Part shown: positions 51,597-60,699 of the stretch, piece after piece | Position numbering within the stretch: position 1 is the stretch's first letter | Layout: each line of letters begins with the position of its first letter | From: Arthrobacter alpinus | GTDB taxonomy: Bacteria; Actinomycetota; Actinomycetes; Actinomycetales; Micrococcaceae | Direction of reading: 5' to 3' | DNA: 64,000 nt | NCBI RefSeq assembly: GCF_900105965.1 | Contig: NZ_FNTV01000002.1 | Location: 248,001 to 312,000, forward strand | Notes under the pieces: generated by a model | What the model saw: the letters and a program-made list of their open reading frames with translations, nothing else | Databases searched by the model: none | What the model was told of the DNA's origin: nothing | Made by a program: the position numbers and the translations under genes

Positions 51597-54500
51597 GCCG
51601 TGATGGTGCACGAGCCGGCGGAGATCAGGTGGACGGTGGTGCCGGTGACGGTGCAGGCCCCACTTCCGACAACGGTCGCTGGCAAGGTCGATGACGCGGC
51701 GGCGCTGACGGTGAAGTCAGGATCACCATAGGTCTTTGCCGGAAGAGCTGCGAAGCTCACCGTCTGGGCAGCCTTGGACACCGTGAACGTTTGGACCACA
51801 GGGTCAGCCAGAGCGAAGCTGCCATCTCCTGCCTGTGAGGCCGTGACCGTGCAGTCTCCGGCTCCCGTCAGGTGGACGGTGGCGCCGTCCACGGTGCAAG
51901 CCCCGCTGCCAGCAAACGCCACCGGCAGGTTCGAGGACGCCGCGGCGCTGACGGTGAAGTCAGGATCACCATACGTTTTCGCCGGCAGAGTTGCGAAGTT
52001 CACCGTCTGAGCGGCCTTGGCCACGGTGAAGGTTTGGACCACCGGGTCAGCCAGCGCGAAGCTGCCATCGCCCGCCTGTGAGGCCGTGACCGTGCAGTCT
52101 CCAGCTCCCGTCAGCTGGACGGTGGCGCCGTCCACGGTGCAGGCACCAGTGCCAGCAAACGCCACCGGCAGGTTCGAGGACGCTGCGGCATTGACGGTGA
52201 AGTCAGGATCGCCGTACGTCTTTGCTGGCAATGAACCGAAGGTCACTGTCTGGGCGGTTTTGGCCGATGGCGCGGGCGTGTAGTCGTTCAGCTTGGCGGT
52301 GTCGATGGTTGTCCCGGCGACACTGACCTGCGAACTAGTTGTTGTGGCGGTGGGGATGGTGGTGCCTTTGCCGAGTGCCATGACGATGTCGAAGTCCGCG
52401 CTGGTTCCCGTGCGCGTGATCCGGAAGGAGCCATCGGTGAATGCCGCCGTCGCGCCGGCGGCATTCAGCAGCCAGCCCCGCAGGTATGAGTCCCCCTTGT
52501 GGAAGGTGAACTGCAGATTGTCGCCGACGTTCTGGAAGTCGACGGTGATGCCGGCCTCGGGGGCGAGCTGCCAGGCCCATGAGTGGCTGACGGTGTCCGC
52601 GAAGCGGTCGTGGATGGCAAGGAGCGTATTCGTGTCGCCTCGGCCAGTCATGTCGACCGCTGCTTCGCGGGTTGCTGTGGCGACCTGGTAGTTGCCGCTG
52701 CCGTCCAGGGAGACATAGCCGCCACCCTGTCCGTCATAGGCGTGGGACCCCAGGGTCTTGCCGTTGCCTATGGCCTGGGTTGTTTTGTTGTCGACCATGA
52801 CTCGTGAGTACTGGCTTGCGACGTCTTGGTGCTTGCCTGGTTGCATGGCCCAGTGGGCATCGTGGCCGATGAGGGAGATCCCGAAGGTTTCGTATCCGGT
52901 CCATCCCACATGGCTGTGGTTGCGGTTGTTGAGTTGGACCAGCACATCGTTCGCGTCCACGAGCCGATTGCGGAAGGAATAGGAGCCCGCTTCGTTGTCC
53001 AGGAGGGCGGGGTAGAGCTTGGCAGGGTCATACTGCTGCCCTGCCAGATAGGATTCGGGCCAATCAATGAGCCCCTGGGTAATGAATCCGGGCGAGTACG
53101 TGGGCTTGGTGGCGTCATGCCCTTCGGTCTGGTCCATCAGTTTCACCAAAGGCGCCAGCTCCCCGGACTTGGCCTGGTTCAGGTACAAAGGCAGTGCCGT
53201 CGTCGAGGTCGCGTAGCCGACCCCCCACTGGAGCCGATCTGCCGGCTGGCGAAGGGACACCGTGTGAAGGAGGAGATTGGTAGTGTCGGGTGTCGTCCAG
53301 GATGAACGCAAAGCGTCAATGCCAGCATCGAAGCTGCCCAGAATGCCCGGAAGGGACATCATCTCGGTGTAGTCGAGGTAGTCGGGTCCTTCCTGGAACC
53401 AACCGCCGTCGGAGTGGGCGGTATCCAGGTGCTGGCGCAGCTGGTCGATCAATGTACCGATGCGTGCGTCCCGCATTCCGTAGCTGCCGTCTCCCCGCAC
53501 GGCGAGGTCCTGGGCAAGTTCGGCTCCCCGGACAACGGCAATCCAGTTGCTGGCCTTGTCAGGCATGGTGAGGTTGGGATGGTTGGCGAACTCGAAGAAC
53601 ACGCTGGTCCGCTCGAAGAAGTCCTGCGCGTAAGCGCGCTGAGCGTCCGACCATCCGTTGTAGGCCCAGTCGTAGGCAACAGCGAGCTGGGACACGGGGT
53701 TTGCCGTGTTCAGTTCCTGTTCTGCGGTAAAGGGTGCCGCCGACGCCGAAGCGGTGAAGGCATCGAAGGTCAGGTCCGCGTAGTGGGTGTCGCCGGTGAT
53801 TTCGTACACGAAGGCCGCTTCGCGGGCGTACCGGTCGGGGGTGGAGGGGAAAGCGACCATGCCGGCGTCGACACGGGCTTTGATGGTGTTCCAGGCATCC
53901 TGCGGTGTTCCAGTGGTTTCGATGATGCGATGAATCTTTGCCAGCGACTCAGCGTTCAGCCCGATCCTCGGGTGTGCCAGCTCAGCCGTTGATGCGGTCG
54001 CCTGGATGCCGCCGTTGGCGTCAACAAGTGCGAAGTAGGCTGCCGGGGCTGGTGAGGTGGCCCCGCCGAATCGGACGAGGTTCGAGACGACATCGAGGGC
54101 TGCTGAAACGTTGGCAGCGGTGACCGGCTCCGAAGAGGACACCACTTTCAGTGGCAAGGGTGCGTTCGCCTTTGCCCGCCAGCCCAGGTCGGCACCAGCA
54201 GTTTGGCTCGTGACGCTGAGGTAGCTGGTGGCGGTGGGGTCCGTGGCAGCCGAACGGAAGCTGCTTTCGTTGGTGCGGGCTACTTCATTGCCTGCACTGT
54301 CTTTGGCGATGACCAGGTATTTGTAGTTGGTGGCCGGGAGCCATTCCTGGTCGGTTGTCCGGGTCAGGCTGGCCGGGACCGTGCGGATCAGCGTGGAAGC
54401 ATCGGACGCTACCGCTGAGCCATCGGGCCCGCGGTGGATTTCAAACGAGGCCGGAGTCCCCGTAGGTGCCGTCACGACCCAGTTCAGACCGATGCCACCG

Positions 54501-55537
54501 GCAGCGGTTGCCGCCGCGGTCAGGGCAGCAGAGCTTGTCGAGGGAGAGACGTGGATTTCATCCAGGTCCATGGTCCCCTGGACGGCGTCACTGAAGGCGA
54601 GGATACGAATTTTGGTGGCCGCAGTTGGCACTGAGATCAGCCCGGAAGACTTCTCCCAACCAGTGGTCGGGGTGTTCCGGCCTATAAAAGTTGTGCCTCC
54701 TCCCCCATCCAAAATATCGATCCTGATGCCTGCCTTCCCACTGCCGGTGATCGTGTCAATCCGGCTCATGAAATCTATGGCAAACGTTCCGCCACCGGAT
54801 GGCACGGTGATGTCCTGAGTGACCGCGAGGCGGCTGGTGGTCGTATCAGTGGTCAGATGCAGCGCGTTAGTTCCGTCATAGCCAGCGGTGTGGCTGATCG
54901 TTCCAGTGCCTGCGGGGTTCCATGAACTCCAGTTGTCGGGGACGGTACCGGAGAAGGATTCAAACCCCCCATTGGTGCTCAGATTCGATGCTGCATCGTA
55001 GGCACTGAGGTTGATGTCATCGATCTGCATTGGCCCTTGAAGGGTGTCGACCATCGGCTCAATGCGTACCGTCGTTGCTCCAGCAGGAACATCCAGGTAG
55101 CCCGAGACCTGCCGCCAAGCAGTGGCTGCGTCGAGGCCTAAGTACTGGGTCGGCAGTCCAGGGAAGGTAACCCGGATACCTGCTTTGCCGGTACCGGTCA
55201 GTGTCCCCTTCTTCTGCCAAAAGGTCAGACGCAACTTCTTTGCGGTGCTGGGAATGCTGGCATCCTGGGAAAGGAAGCCGCGGCTGGTTGCGGTGCTTGT
55301 TGCGATTTGGACGGCTCCGCTGCCGTCCCGTCCAGTCACTTTTGTGTAAATTGCCGTTCCGGCGGGCGTCCAGGTCCCCCAAGACACTGGACTGGAAGGG
55401 CCGAATGTTTCAAATGATCCATTCACGGTCAAATTGGTGTTGTCCGCGAAGACTGGCGCCGTTGCCAGAGTCGCGCTTACCGCCAGTAAAGCGGTAACGG
55501 CTACCAATCGCCGCAACGTTTTGATTGGGGATGTCAT
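51548..55537 (-). CDS. secreted heparinase II/III-like polysaccharide lyase with three MBG-type repeats
   Basis: 1329 residues from ATG 55537 (AGGA upstream), signal peptide to about residue 32. Two carbohydrate-binding-like beta-sandwiches follow (NLTVNGSFETFGP..., NLSTNGGFESFSG...), each ~150 residues. A fibronectin-like stretch leads to the alpha/alpha toroid with LDTAHSDGGWFQEGPDYLDY and the heparinase-type sheet with NRNHSHVGWTGYETFGISLI and GHDAHWAMQPGKHQD. Three repeats of about 80 residues (KTYGDPDFTVNAAASSNLP...) end the frame. Catalytic candidates are the YLDY Tyr and NHSH His. The natural C-terminus lies beyond two frameshifts. Paired with the PL8 lyase, it should degrade a uronic-acid polysaccharide outside the cell. 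Confidence 0.8.
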   Translation of the reverse strand: MTSPIKTLRRLVAVTALLAVSATLATAPVFADNTNLTVNGSFETFGPSSPVSWGTWTPAGTAIYTKVTGRDGSGAVQIATSTATSRGFLSQDASIPSTAKKLRLTFWQKKGTLTGTGKAGIRVTFPGLPTQYLGLDAATAWRQVSGYLDVPAGATTVRIEPMVDTLQGPMQIDDINLSAYDAASNLSTNGGFESFSGTVPDNWSSWNPAGTGTISHTAGYDGTNALHLTTDTTTSRLAVTQDITVPSGGGTFAIDFMSRIDTITGSGKAGIRIDILDGGGGTTFIGRNTPTTGWEKSSGLISVPTAATKIRILAFSDAVQGTMDLDEIHVSPSTSSAALTAAATAAGGIGLNWVVTAPTGTPASFEIHRGPDGSAVASDASTLIRTVPASLTRTTDQEWLPATNYKYLVIAKDSAGNEVARTNESSFRSAATDPTATSYLSVTSQTAGADLGWRAKANAPLPLKVVSSSEPVTAANVSAALDVVSNLVRFGGATSPAPAAYFALVDANGGIQATASTAELAHPRIGLNAESLAKIHRIIETTGTPQDAWNTIKARVDAGMVAFPSTPDRYAREAAFVYEITGDTHYADLTFDAFTASASAAPFTAEQELNTANPVSQLAVAYDWAYNGWSDAQRAYAQDFFERTSVFFEFANHPNLTMPDKASNWIAVVRGAELAQDLAVRGDGSYGMRDARIGTLIDQLRQHLDTAHSDGGWFQEGPDYLDYTEMMSLPGILGSFDAGIDALRSSWTTPDTTNLLLHTVSLRQPADRLQWGVGYATSTTALPLYLNQAKSGELAPLVKLMDQTEGHDATKPTYSPGFITQGLIDWPESYLAGQQYDPAKLYPALLDNEAGSYSFRNRLVDANDVLVQLNNRNHSHVGWTGYETFGISLIGHDAHWAMQPGKHQDVASQYSRVMVDNKTTQAIGNGKTLGSHAYDGQGGGYVSLDGSGNYQVATATREAAVDMTGRGDTNTLLAIHDRFADTVSHSWAWQLAPEAGITVDFQNVGDNLQFTFHKGDSYLRGWLLNAAGATAAFTDGSFRITRTGTSADFDIVMALGKGTTIPTATTTSSQVSVAGTTIDTAKLNDYTPAPSAKTAQTVTFGSLPAKTYGDPDFTVNAAASSNLPVAFAGTGACTVDGATVQLTGAGDCTVTASQAGDGSFALADPVVQTFTVAKAAQTVNFATLPAKTYGDPDFTVSAAASSNLPVAFAGSGACTVDGATVHLTGAGDCTVTASQAGDGSFALADPVVQTFTVSKAAQTVSFAALPAKTYGDPDFTVSAAASSTLPATVVGSGACTVTGTTVHLISAGSCTITASQFGERTTLPRPALQ

Positions 55538-55725
55538 TTTGATCCTGAGGATAAGTCCGCATGCGCGGAGGTCCGAAGAGAATTGCCCCCATGAAGGGCT
55601 GCACTGTCAACTGGCCATGAGGTGGGGCCGGCGAACAACGAGATCAGCGACATGCAGGGTGGGCTGCATCACATTCAGGGTGCAGATCACGGTACAGAAG
55701 AGGGTGGATTAAAATCAAATCATAT

Positions 55726-55739
55726 TGATCATATGATCA
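55726..55739. promoter_or_regulatory. 14-bp perfect palindrome before the lyase gene
   Basis: TGATCATATGATCA lies 189 bases before the heparinase-like start, in an AT-rich stretch (AAATCAAATCATATTGATCA). Likely an operator of a dimeric regulator. Confidence 0.5.
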
Positions 55740-56553
55740 CTCCTTGGTATCGCCCGCCCCCGTAACTTTGCTTAAATTTAGGCGCTAAATTCGAGTTCAT
55801 CCAAACGATCGAAATGATCTTTTGAGTTGTCCGAAGTCCCTGGCGACAGCGTCGAGCCGGATTCAATGCCGTGCTGCCCCGGCGCTCATTCGTAGCGTTC
55901 GAAAGCCCTTCATCTTGTCTGCGGGTCTAGCGGTGGGGGCCCTTAGGGCGGCCGACGAGGCGTCACTGTCGCACATTCATACCGTGTTTGAGGAAATGCT
56001 GGCCACTGCGTCCATAGTCAGAGAGATGGAGAAAATGATCAGCCCGGTGGCTGTTTCGCTGATGAGTTGTCCCAACACCGCAGTCACATCACGCGCCATC
56101 CGTCGTGTCTCCAACGTCCGGCACTTGCGCGATCTATTCGCTCCATGCCGCGATCTGGCGCCCGTTGATTTCGCCCATCGATTCGTTCTCTACGTCTCGC
56201 GTCGGCTTCCCCATTCTCACCGGAATGACCGGCGGCCTCATCGAGCGTCACGCTGTTCTGAGACAAATGGCGGGCGAGGACTATTTTTTAGCGTCAAAAT
56301 TCTGCTCTTAACTAGTGTGCGTACGTTTCCCGTCGCTGTTGGCCCACATGTCTAAACAGTGGCGAGAGTTCAAGGCGTCGCACAACCAGTTCTGCCGTCA
56401 CACCCTAGCCGCGAATCAACCGCTTCACATGAATTTTCATACTGATCACCACAGACCCCGACTACTGAACTGTCCGCCGCGCCCCCTGTCCACTTGTCTT
56501 GCGCTCGTTCCGTCCCGTCGAAAAAGTGGAGTTCCATTCCCGTTCGACGGTCC
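55740..56553. other. stretch with possible gene relics
   Basis: A plus-strand frame at 56105-56311 reads STSRVGFPILTGMTGGLIER, and the neighbouring frame before it DLAPVDFAH. This recalls the N-terminal part of type 2 isopentenyl diphosphate isomerase (DLST..L...L..P..I..MTGG), but it is too short and degraded to be sure. Nothing else recognised. Confidence 0.25.
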
Positions 56554-56591
56554 TTTAGCTCCGGATACAGTTCCATTGTTCGTGAGGGGCC
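56554..56591 (-). repeat. solo Tn3-type terminal repeat
   Basis: On the minus strand GGCCCCTCACGAACAATGG leads to GTATCCGGAGCTAAA. It matches the 40920-40957 end at 33 of 38 positions. I found no partner end or transposase next to it. Confidence 0.65.
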
Positions 56592-56665
56592 ATTACCGGA
56601 GGAGAAACCCCTTGGAACATCTGGAAGATGAGCTCACCTGCACCGTGACCAGCTACTGAATCGAA

Positions 56666-56866
56666 TCAGTCGCTCTTGCGCCTGTTGTCGAACGGCCAGT
56701 TAAATCTGACCCAACTGTCATTACTGGAGCGCCCATGAAGCCCCTTGGCGTAGACCACGTTAACCTTCTCTGGAATCACTACAGGAGCTTTGGCCTGCAG
56801 GAGCTGATGAACCTCGTTGCTGGCAGGGAGAGCACCCGGTGAACTCTTTGTGAGCGCGAGGCTCAT
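56666..56866 (-). CDS. small hypothetical frame
   Basis: 66 codons reading SSPGALPASNEVHQLLQAKA and VVIPEKVNVVYAKGLHGRSS. Sounds protein-like but has no ribosome site and no known relatives; may be a gene relic. Confidence 0.3.
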   Translation of the reverse strand: MSLALTKSSPGALPASNEVHQLLQAKAPVVIPEKVNVVYAKGLHGRSSNDSWVRFNWPFDNRRKSD

Positions 56867-57248
56867 TCATCATCCGAAAAGTGTGCCGGCTGGCTGCCCA
56901 AGCGTATGCCCGTATCTTTGGGGGCTCCCGCAGAAGTTAGCGTGTAGCCCTGCCTCCGCCGTTCGATTCGGAAGCAGGGCCGTGGTGGGGGATGCGGTCC
57001 TTCCCTTCAGAATTCAGGTCCAAACTGCAGAGAGAGAAAACATCCCCCACTCTTATAGCGTTGGCATTGGCAAAATCATCACGCGAACAAACACTCGAAT
57101 CTTTTGAATTTTCACAGTACCTGAAGTGTGGGCCGCACGGTATGCAGGGGGCTCTCGAACGTAGGCGCTAACCCTAAAAAATCATCTGTCTCATCCCCTG
57201 AAGTCTCTCTCGTGCAACCGACTAGTGCACTGGCCGTCGGGCTCCAGA
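56867..57248. other. intergenic, nothing recognised
   Basis: No convincing gene. AT-rich around 57040-57110. Confidence 0.3.
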
Positions 57249-57802
57249 TCAGGTGAGGAATTCGAACTCTGCCGTGCTCAGGAGGCCTGCTTCGAGCATG
57301 GGATTCAATGCGTCGAATTGCCCACTAACCATAGAGGAAGCTAGTCCTTGGCTGCTCGGACGCTTGGGAAATTGGCTGCGGGTACGGTAGGGGAAGTGAC
57401 GGAGTGAATCGATCAACTCACCAGTCGTGATCCCAACTGAAGCCCGCATTTGGGCGAGTTCCATGGGGGATTCATGGTTTCCGTTGCTGGGGCGCGCCAC
57501 TTTTCTATCTGTGGCAACCAGGCGATGAGATCATTGGCCCGCTGAAAGATTCTTTGGTAGGGATTTCGCTGCGTTGACCAGGTGGCGGGTTCCACCGTGC
57601 AGAAGCCTGGTTCTTCTGGAGCATGGAGGAAGATCCCTGTGGGATACCCCTCTGAGCGAATCGATTCGTTGACGGGTAGACTTGCGATGAAGTCCCAGAC
57701 GGGGCTTTCTGAGGAACCGAGCTCAGTATTGCACTTCCATCCCCTTGTGCTCAGCAGCTCAGAAAGATTGGTCTCAAGACCATTTGATACAGGTGTTGCC
57801 AC
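57249..57802 (-). pseudogene. hypothetical protein, frameshifted
   Basis: From GTG 57802 (AGAGGAAAG upstream) the frame reads LSELLSTRGWKCNTELGSSE, SPVWDFIASLPVNESIRSEG and IFQRANDLIAWLPQIEKWRA. Near 57490 the sense passes to another frame, SPMELAQMRASVGITTGELI and SGQFDALNPMLEAGLLSTAE FEF, stop at 57249. Joined length about 180 residues. Not recognised. It ends the gene set that parallels 7386-8621. Confidence 0.45.
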
Positions 57803-58000
57803 AGTGCGCTTTCCTCTTCATGTGTTCGTCCCTGATGAATGGTGGTTCTGGCGCAAACACTTGATGCTCTTGCCGTTATCAAGCCGCATGCCGTTGGAGG
57901 GCGAGGCTGGCGATGAAGTTGCCGAGGTCGACATGACCGAACCTGAAATACATAGGGTTGGAGTTGGATTCCAGCCGGTCGTTGCGGTGACGAGATGTTG
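57803..58000. other. spacer between small genes
   Basis: Several overlapping minus-strand frames; none has support. May hold a decayed small gene. Confidence 0.3.
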
Positions 58001-58198
58001 TCAGTTAGGAGCCGGAGACGTGTCGTGGCAAGCTTCAAGAAGTGCTTGTCCTAGCTCTTTGGCTGCCGTGGGAGTGAGTGCTACTCGACGTTGTCCGACT
58101 GAGACTCTCACGATGCGCAAGCCATAGAGGGACGAAATTGACTCGCCTTCTACGGTGAATCGGTCCCTGCAATAGGGAATCTGGACTTCAGTCTTGAT
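58001..58198 (-). pseudogene. second copy of the 7840-8073 small gene, start codon ATC
   Basis: 65 codons (VQIPYCRDRFTVEGESISSL, LRIVRVSVGQRRVALTPTAA) match the 77-residue protein at 7840-8073. The codon at the expected start is ATC, preceded by the same leader, AAAGGCAACCTC, that stands before an ATG at 7619. No other start is available in frame, so the gene is probably silent, or uses a rare ATC start. Confidence 0.6.
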
Positions 58199-58286
58199 GA
58201 GGTTGCCTTTCGTGAAACGACCATGTGCATGGCCGCGAGGTTTGGTTCGGTCGTTTTTGTGCTGACTTCAGCATGTGAACGGTTCC

Positions 58287-58520
58287 TCAGATCGAGGTCG
58301 TTCCCGCGGGCCCTCGACTATCAACGTTGTACCTATGGCGCAACCGTCGAATCTCCTGATGGATTGCTTCCACGAGCAGATCATTGAGGCATCGGTAGCC
58401 TTCCATTTCGCCAGCAGTAACAAGGACTGATTGCAGCTGAGGCACCATGATTTTGGGGAGAATCAAATCGATAGAGACGAAAGCATCTTCATGAAGGAGA
58501 GCTACTTCGGGAATCGGCAT
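58287..58520 (-). CDS. small ParB-C/ribbon-helix-helix-like protein
   Basis: 77 residues from ATG 58520 (AAGGG upstream). VSIDLILPKIMVPQLQSVLV then EGYRCLNDLLVEAIHQEIRR and RHRYN match the protein at 5082-5354 (VNDLLVAATLRELRRLQRKH). Possibly DNA-binding. It lies between two frameshifted members of the second small-gene set, but looks intact. Confidence 0.5.
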   Translation of the reverse strand: MPIPEVALLHEDAFVSIDLILPKIMVPQLQSVLVTAGEMEGYRCLNDLLVEAIHQEIRRLRHRYNVDSRGPAGTTSI

Positions 58521-58603
58521 CAGCCCTTCATTTCTTTTCGTTGCCCCCTGCGGTGGTGAGCTTGTGGATTGTGTGACTATCGGCGCGGAACCATATCGGG
58601 TAC

Positions 58604-59045
58604 CTAGACAGCGACCAAGGCGTCGCATTCGCTGTGGATCCGGCCGGCCCGCGGAGAAGTCAGCGCCGCCTGGAGCGCTCTGATGATGACGTCCTCGTGG
58701 GCAACGTCCTCCTGGGTGACCCGGTAGCTGAGCGTGTAGTGCAGTGATCGGCGGCCCCAGAACCCTGCCCGCGAGTTCCATGGCGCTTGGCTGGCTGGTG
58801 TACTTCAGGCAGTCCAGTCCCCCGTTTCGAAACGATCTAAGTCGGAGGCAAACATCCGTGAGGGTGTCGGAGGTGCCATTCAGTATCCAGGCGGTAAAAG
58901 TCAGCAGTTCCCCTGCGCCCGCGACTTCTCTATCTACCAGGTACACCAAGCTGATGCCATCAATGTCCTCGCCCGAGCCCAGCTGCCTGAATCCCGCTAG
59001 CGGCGGGTACAAGGTCATAGTGAGCAACTTTGAGTCGACGCTCAT
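58604..59045 (-). pseudogene. DUF11-like protein, frameshifted paralog of 8070-8621
   Basis: ATG 59045 has GAGGAG upstream and overlaps the sortase stop (TGATG). DIDGISLVYLVDREVAGAGE, LLTFTAWILNGTSDTLTDVC match the intact copy at 8070-8621. Near 58745 one base is out; in the next frame it goes on HYTLSYRVTQEDVAHEDVII, RALQAALTSPRAGRIHSECD and ends at 58604. Joined length is about 146 residues. The tight coupling to the sortase suggests it once worked in pilus assembly. Confidence 0.7.
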
Positions 59046-59968
59046 CACGAACTCCTCGCTTGATGTTTTCTTCCTCGGACCCGGCGACCTTTGGGATGAG
59101 TAACAATGATTGCTGCTGCTGTGGTTCCGATAAATATCACAGCCCACCAGGGGAAGCCCGGGCCGGTGCTATTGTTGGCCATCGTCTGGTTGGCTGATTC
59201 GCTGGCTACTGGAGCAGGAATTCTTTCACCTCTGACCAGGAGCCGGTGCGTGTTGACGCCCGTGGGCGTGCAAGTGATTAGCGTGATGTAGTCCTTGCCC
59301 TTGACCTGACGCAGGTCATCTGTTTCTTCAGGGAGGATCGTCTTGATTTGATCAACCTTGTAATAGATCGTTTCGTCTAGGACTGTGACGCTGAAGACGT
59401 CGCCCGTGACCACCTTTTTCAGGGAGTCGAACAGGGCGGAACTGACGTATCCCGAATGAGCTGTCAACACGCTATGCGTGCTGGTGCCACCAGCCGGCAG
59501 CGATGAGCCGAAGAGATGCCCCACACCTTTGCTTTGGCTGTCTTCTCCGGTGCCATGAAAGATCGGCAGATTCGTTTTGATGGAAGGAATGCTGATGTTT
59601 CCCATCATTCCCTCGGGGCCTAGCGAGATGATCTCTTTGTAGGCAGCAGAGCCGGAGCCGATGGCTTCCTGCTCTCCTTTCTCGTTGAGTGAGTAAGGAT
59701 CGCGGAGGGGTCCGGCCGGTAGCTCTGCGTTGTAGTCGCGGGTCTGGGCGAGCAATTTTTGTTGAGCTGTCGGCTCTAACGATTTCACTGACTCGGCATA
59801 ACCACTGATTTCAGTGTCATGAATTCTGGCTGAGGACCACGCGGCGGCTGCGGGGTAGAGCAGGATTCCTACGCCGATGACAGCGATAAGGATAATGAGG
59901 ATTCGTTGAAAACCCCAACGACCTTCTCGGTGTTGCCGCCGCCGTGGGGTGGTTCCTGTGCGTTGCAT
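59045..59968 (-). CDS. class C (pilin-type) sortase
   Basis: 307 residues. One N-terminal membrane helix (about 23-43) and one C-terminal helix (about 272-290), the class C plan. The catalytic residues are His171 (VLTAHSGYVSS), Cys233 (ITLITCTPTGVNTHRLL) and Arg242. It links LPxTG pilins into a covalent fibre outside the cell. ATG 59968 follows AGGA. It lies 123 bases after the truncated pilin gene, with a hairpin between them, and before the DUF11-like gene. Confidence 0.92.
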   Translation of the reverse strand: MQRTGTTPRRRQHREGRWGFQRILIILIAVIGVGILLYPAAAAWSSARIHDTEISGYAESVKSLEPTAQQKLLAQTRDYNAELPAGPLRDPYSLNEKGEQEAIGSGSAAYKEIISLGPEGMMGNISIPSIKTNLPIFHGTGEDSQSKGVGHLFGSSLPAGGTSTHSVLTAHSGYVSSALFDSLKKVVTGDVFSVTVLDETIYYKVDQIKTILPEETDDLRQVKGKDYITLITCTPTGVNTHRLLVRGERIPAPVASESANQTMANNSTGPGFPWWAVIFIGTTAAAIIVTHPKGRRVRGRKHQARSS

Positions 59969-60020
59969 GGTTTTTCCTGGGACTGAGTTGAAGTGGTTGT
60001 GTGCATTGATCAGGCACAGC

Positions 60021-60049
60021 GGGGAAGAACGGTTGACCCGTTCTTCCCC
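60021..60049 (-). terminator. hairpin between pilin and sortase genes
   Basis: GGGGAAGAACGG (60021-60032) pairs with CCGTTCTTCCCC (60038-60049), flanked by CACAG/CTGTG. Likely a partial terminator that keeps pilin mRNA above sortase mRNA, as in other pilus operons. Confidence 0.65.
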
Positions 60050-60091
60050 TCTGTGTTGTTTCAGTCCTTCACAGCTTTCACTGTTGAGGTG

Positions 60092-60645
60092 CTAGCTGTT
60101 GTTGCTGGCCCGACGGTTGCGAACCAGCAGCAGTGCAGCTCCGGCGAGAAGCAGTATGCCCCCACCGTATAGCAGGGACGTTCCAGGACCACCGGTGAAG
60201 GGCAGCTCAAAGCCACTGTTGGAGGGGACGTTCTTGACCTGCAGGTCTACACCAACGGCTGTTGTTGCGGAGTTGACCAAGAAGGAAATCGGCTCAGCCA
60301 ACAGTTCACAGCCACTCGGCGCGACAGTCTCTACCAGGTAGTACGTGCGGTAGTTAGCGTCACCGGGAACCAGAGCAACACCATCGGCGAAGTCAGAGTA
60401 ACGCAGGCCCATGATGGTCAGCTGGCCATTCGCACCGACGGTGAAGACGGTCTCGCCAGCCAGGTTGATCGGGTTCGTGCCGGCCCTGGCGTCTGCTTCA
60501 TTGGCATAGACAGAGAATGATGCACCAGCAAGGGCTGTACCGTTTTCGTTGATCTTTTCAAGCGTCAGATTTCCCCACTTGGGGACAACCGGAGGAGTAA
60601 CGATGGGACCACCGGGCTCGCCGGGAACGACGTCAAAGCTGTGCG
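60092..60645 (-). pseudogene. LPxTG pilin (SpaA/SpaH-like), N-terminus missing
   Basis: Encodes the last prealbumin-like/SpaA domain (GNLTLEKINENGTALAGASF), the E-box YYLVETVAPSGCELL, the sorting signal LPFTGGPG, a membrane helix and a basic tail (RNRRASNNS). Before about 60645 the reading frame runs into DNA of the opposite-strand SAVED gene, so the signal peptide and first domains (about 300 residues in usual backbone pilins) are lost. It can no longer be exported. Confidence 0.8.
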
Positions 60646-60699
60646 CGGCTCCTGCGACTCGCACCTGAGCGCACGCTGGCAGACAAGAAGCAGAGCAAC

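Noticed and set aside
55822..56355. Type 2 isopentenyl diphosphate isomerase gene
   Set aside because: Only a short FPILTGMTGG-like segment is visible, in two frames; not enough for a gene call.
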